Source: JAMCRM01 sp041685075
GTDB lineage: Bacteria > Acidobacteriota > Terriglobia > Bryobacterales > Bryobacteraceae
Length of the DNA stretch: 6,983 bases
Assembly: GCA_041685075.1 (NCBI GenBank)
Contig: JAWLGN010000294.1
Span: 1 to 6,983, forward strand
Direction of reading: 5' to 3'
In this document: positions 6,506-6,983 of the stretch, one piece after another
Numbering within the stretch: the first letter of the stretch is position 1
Layout: every line of letters starts with the position of its first letter
Position numbers and translations under genes: made by a program
Notes under the pieces: model-generated
The model's input: the letters and a program-made list of their open reading frames with translations, nothing else
What the model was told of the DNA's origin: nothing
Database searches by the model: none

Positions 6506-6983
6506 CTGCCTGGGCGCTCGGGTCCAGGAGTTGGTCGAGGCGCTCCGGCGGCAGGCCGCTTTTCTCGCGCGCCACTTCGCGCACGGTGCGGCCGGAGGTC
6601 CAGGCTTCCTTCACCAGCGCGGCGGCGCGCTCGTAGCCGATCTCGGGCGCGAGCACCGTGGCCATGGCCAGCGATTGTTCCACCAGGCCCTCGGCGCGGG
6701 CGCGGTCGGCCTCCAGCCCGTCCACCAGGCGGGTGGCGCAGTTGCGGGCGCCGGCGGCCAGCAGCGCGATCGAGTCCAGCAGGTTCCACGCCATCAGGGG
6801 CATCATGACGTTCAGCTCGAAGGTGCTGCCGGCGGCGCCGCACCAGGCGATGGCGGCGTCGTGTCCCATCACCTGCGCGCAGACCATGAGAAGGCTTTCC
6901 GCGATCACCGGGTTCACCTTGCCGGGCATGATGCTGGAGCCGGGCTGCACCGCGGGGATGCGCAGCTCCCCGATGCCGCAGCG
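6501..6983 (-). CDS. fumC: Class II fumarate hydratase, C-terminal part (5' end outside window)
   Basis: The visible 160 residues are the C-terminal third of FumC, the cytoplasmic TCA-cycle enzyme that interconverts fumarate and L-malate. The fumarase/aspartase superfamily signature GSSIMPGKVNP lies at residues 15-25 of the fragment, on the flexible loop that carries the catalytic serine, preceded by GIGELRIPAVQP. FELNV and NLLDSIALL follow, then the C-terminal small domain (LAPEIGYERAAALVKEAW, GRTVREVAREKSGL and a terminal LDP). GELR-PAVQPGSSIMPGK favours fumarase over aspartate ammonia-lyase, which more often has Gln-Ala-Gly and Ala-Lys in this motif. The frame is open to the window edge, so the gene starts beyond 6983; the GTG at 6950 is internal. 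It ends 12 bp from the convergent propeller-like gene. Confidence 0.92.
   Translation of the reverse strand, partial: RCGIGELRIPAVQPGSSIMPGKVNPVIAESLLMVCAQVMGHDAAIAWCGAAGSTFELNVMMPLMAWNLLDSIALLAAGARNCATRLVDGLEADRARAEGLVEQSLAMATVLAPEIGYERAAALVKEAWTSGRTVREVAREKSGLPPERLDQLLDPSAQAG

Noticed and set aside
6501..6950. Complete short gene starting at GTG 6950
   Set aside because: The frame is open to the window edge and encodes the conserved residues that precede the fumarase signature, so the gene is truncated by the window.

Overview
The window is GC-rich bacterial DNA. The best-supported affiliation is Acidobacteriota, of the Solibacter/Bryobacter kind. This is inferred from a remnant of an Oar-like TonB-dependent receptor of the type greatly expanded in that group, an acidobacterial-style secreted propeller-like protein, and a two-gene polymerase/ligase (LigD-type polymerase domain plus LigC) set. 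No rRNA, tRNA, CRISPR array, insertion sequence or intact mobile element was seen.

Layout, left to right. Positions 1-198 hold the last 65 codons of an unidentified + strand gene. It converges on a small Rossmann-fold CoA-binding protein on the - strand (217-678). After an 88-bp divergent intergenic region comes a tight + strand operon: a stand-alone LigD-type polymerase/primase domain (767-1711) whose TGA overlaps the GTG start of an ATP-dependent DNA ligase of LigC type (1708-2769). No Ku gene lies within the window.

From about 2.8 to 5.7 kb the composition is visibly less GC-rich by hand-counted lines, and the DNA is full of gene debris. First is a frameshifted, 3'-truncated remnant that looks like an exported MBL-fold hydrolase (about 2922-3381). 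It is fused end to end with the C-terminal barrel of a TonB-dependent receptor (about 3376-4346), which itself carries a frameshift and an apparent internal deletion. A strong 13-bp inverted repeat (4377-4415) separates this debris from an intact, convergent menA (4426-5328, - strand), which encodes a menaquinone-pathway prenyltransferase of the Bacillus-like subtype. Next, on the + strand, is a secreted propeller-like protein (5544-6488) interrupted by one in-frame amber codon at 5697-5699; its signal peptide lies upstream of the stop. The window ends with the 3' part of fumC (class II fumarase, - strand, 6501-6983), which converges on the previous gene with a 12-bp gap.

Functionally, the intact genes are a DNA end-processing/ligation pair, menaquinone synthesis and a TCA-cycle enzyme. 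They do not form one pathway. The distinctive content is the split polymerase/LigC operon and a run of three broken genes around menA. I found no convincing new multi-gene system.
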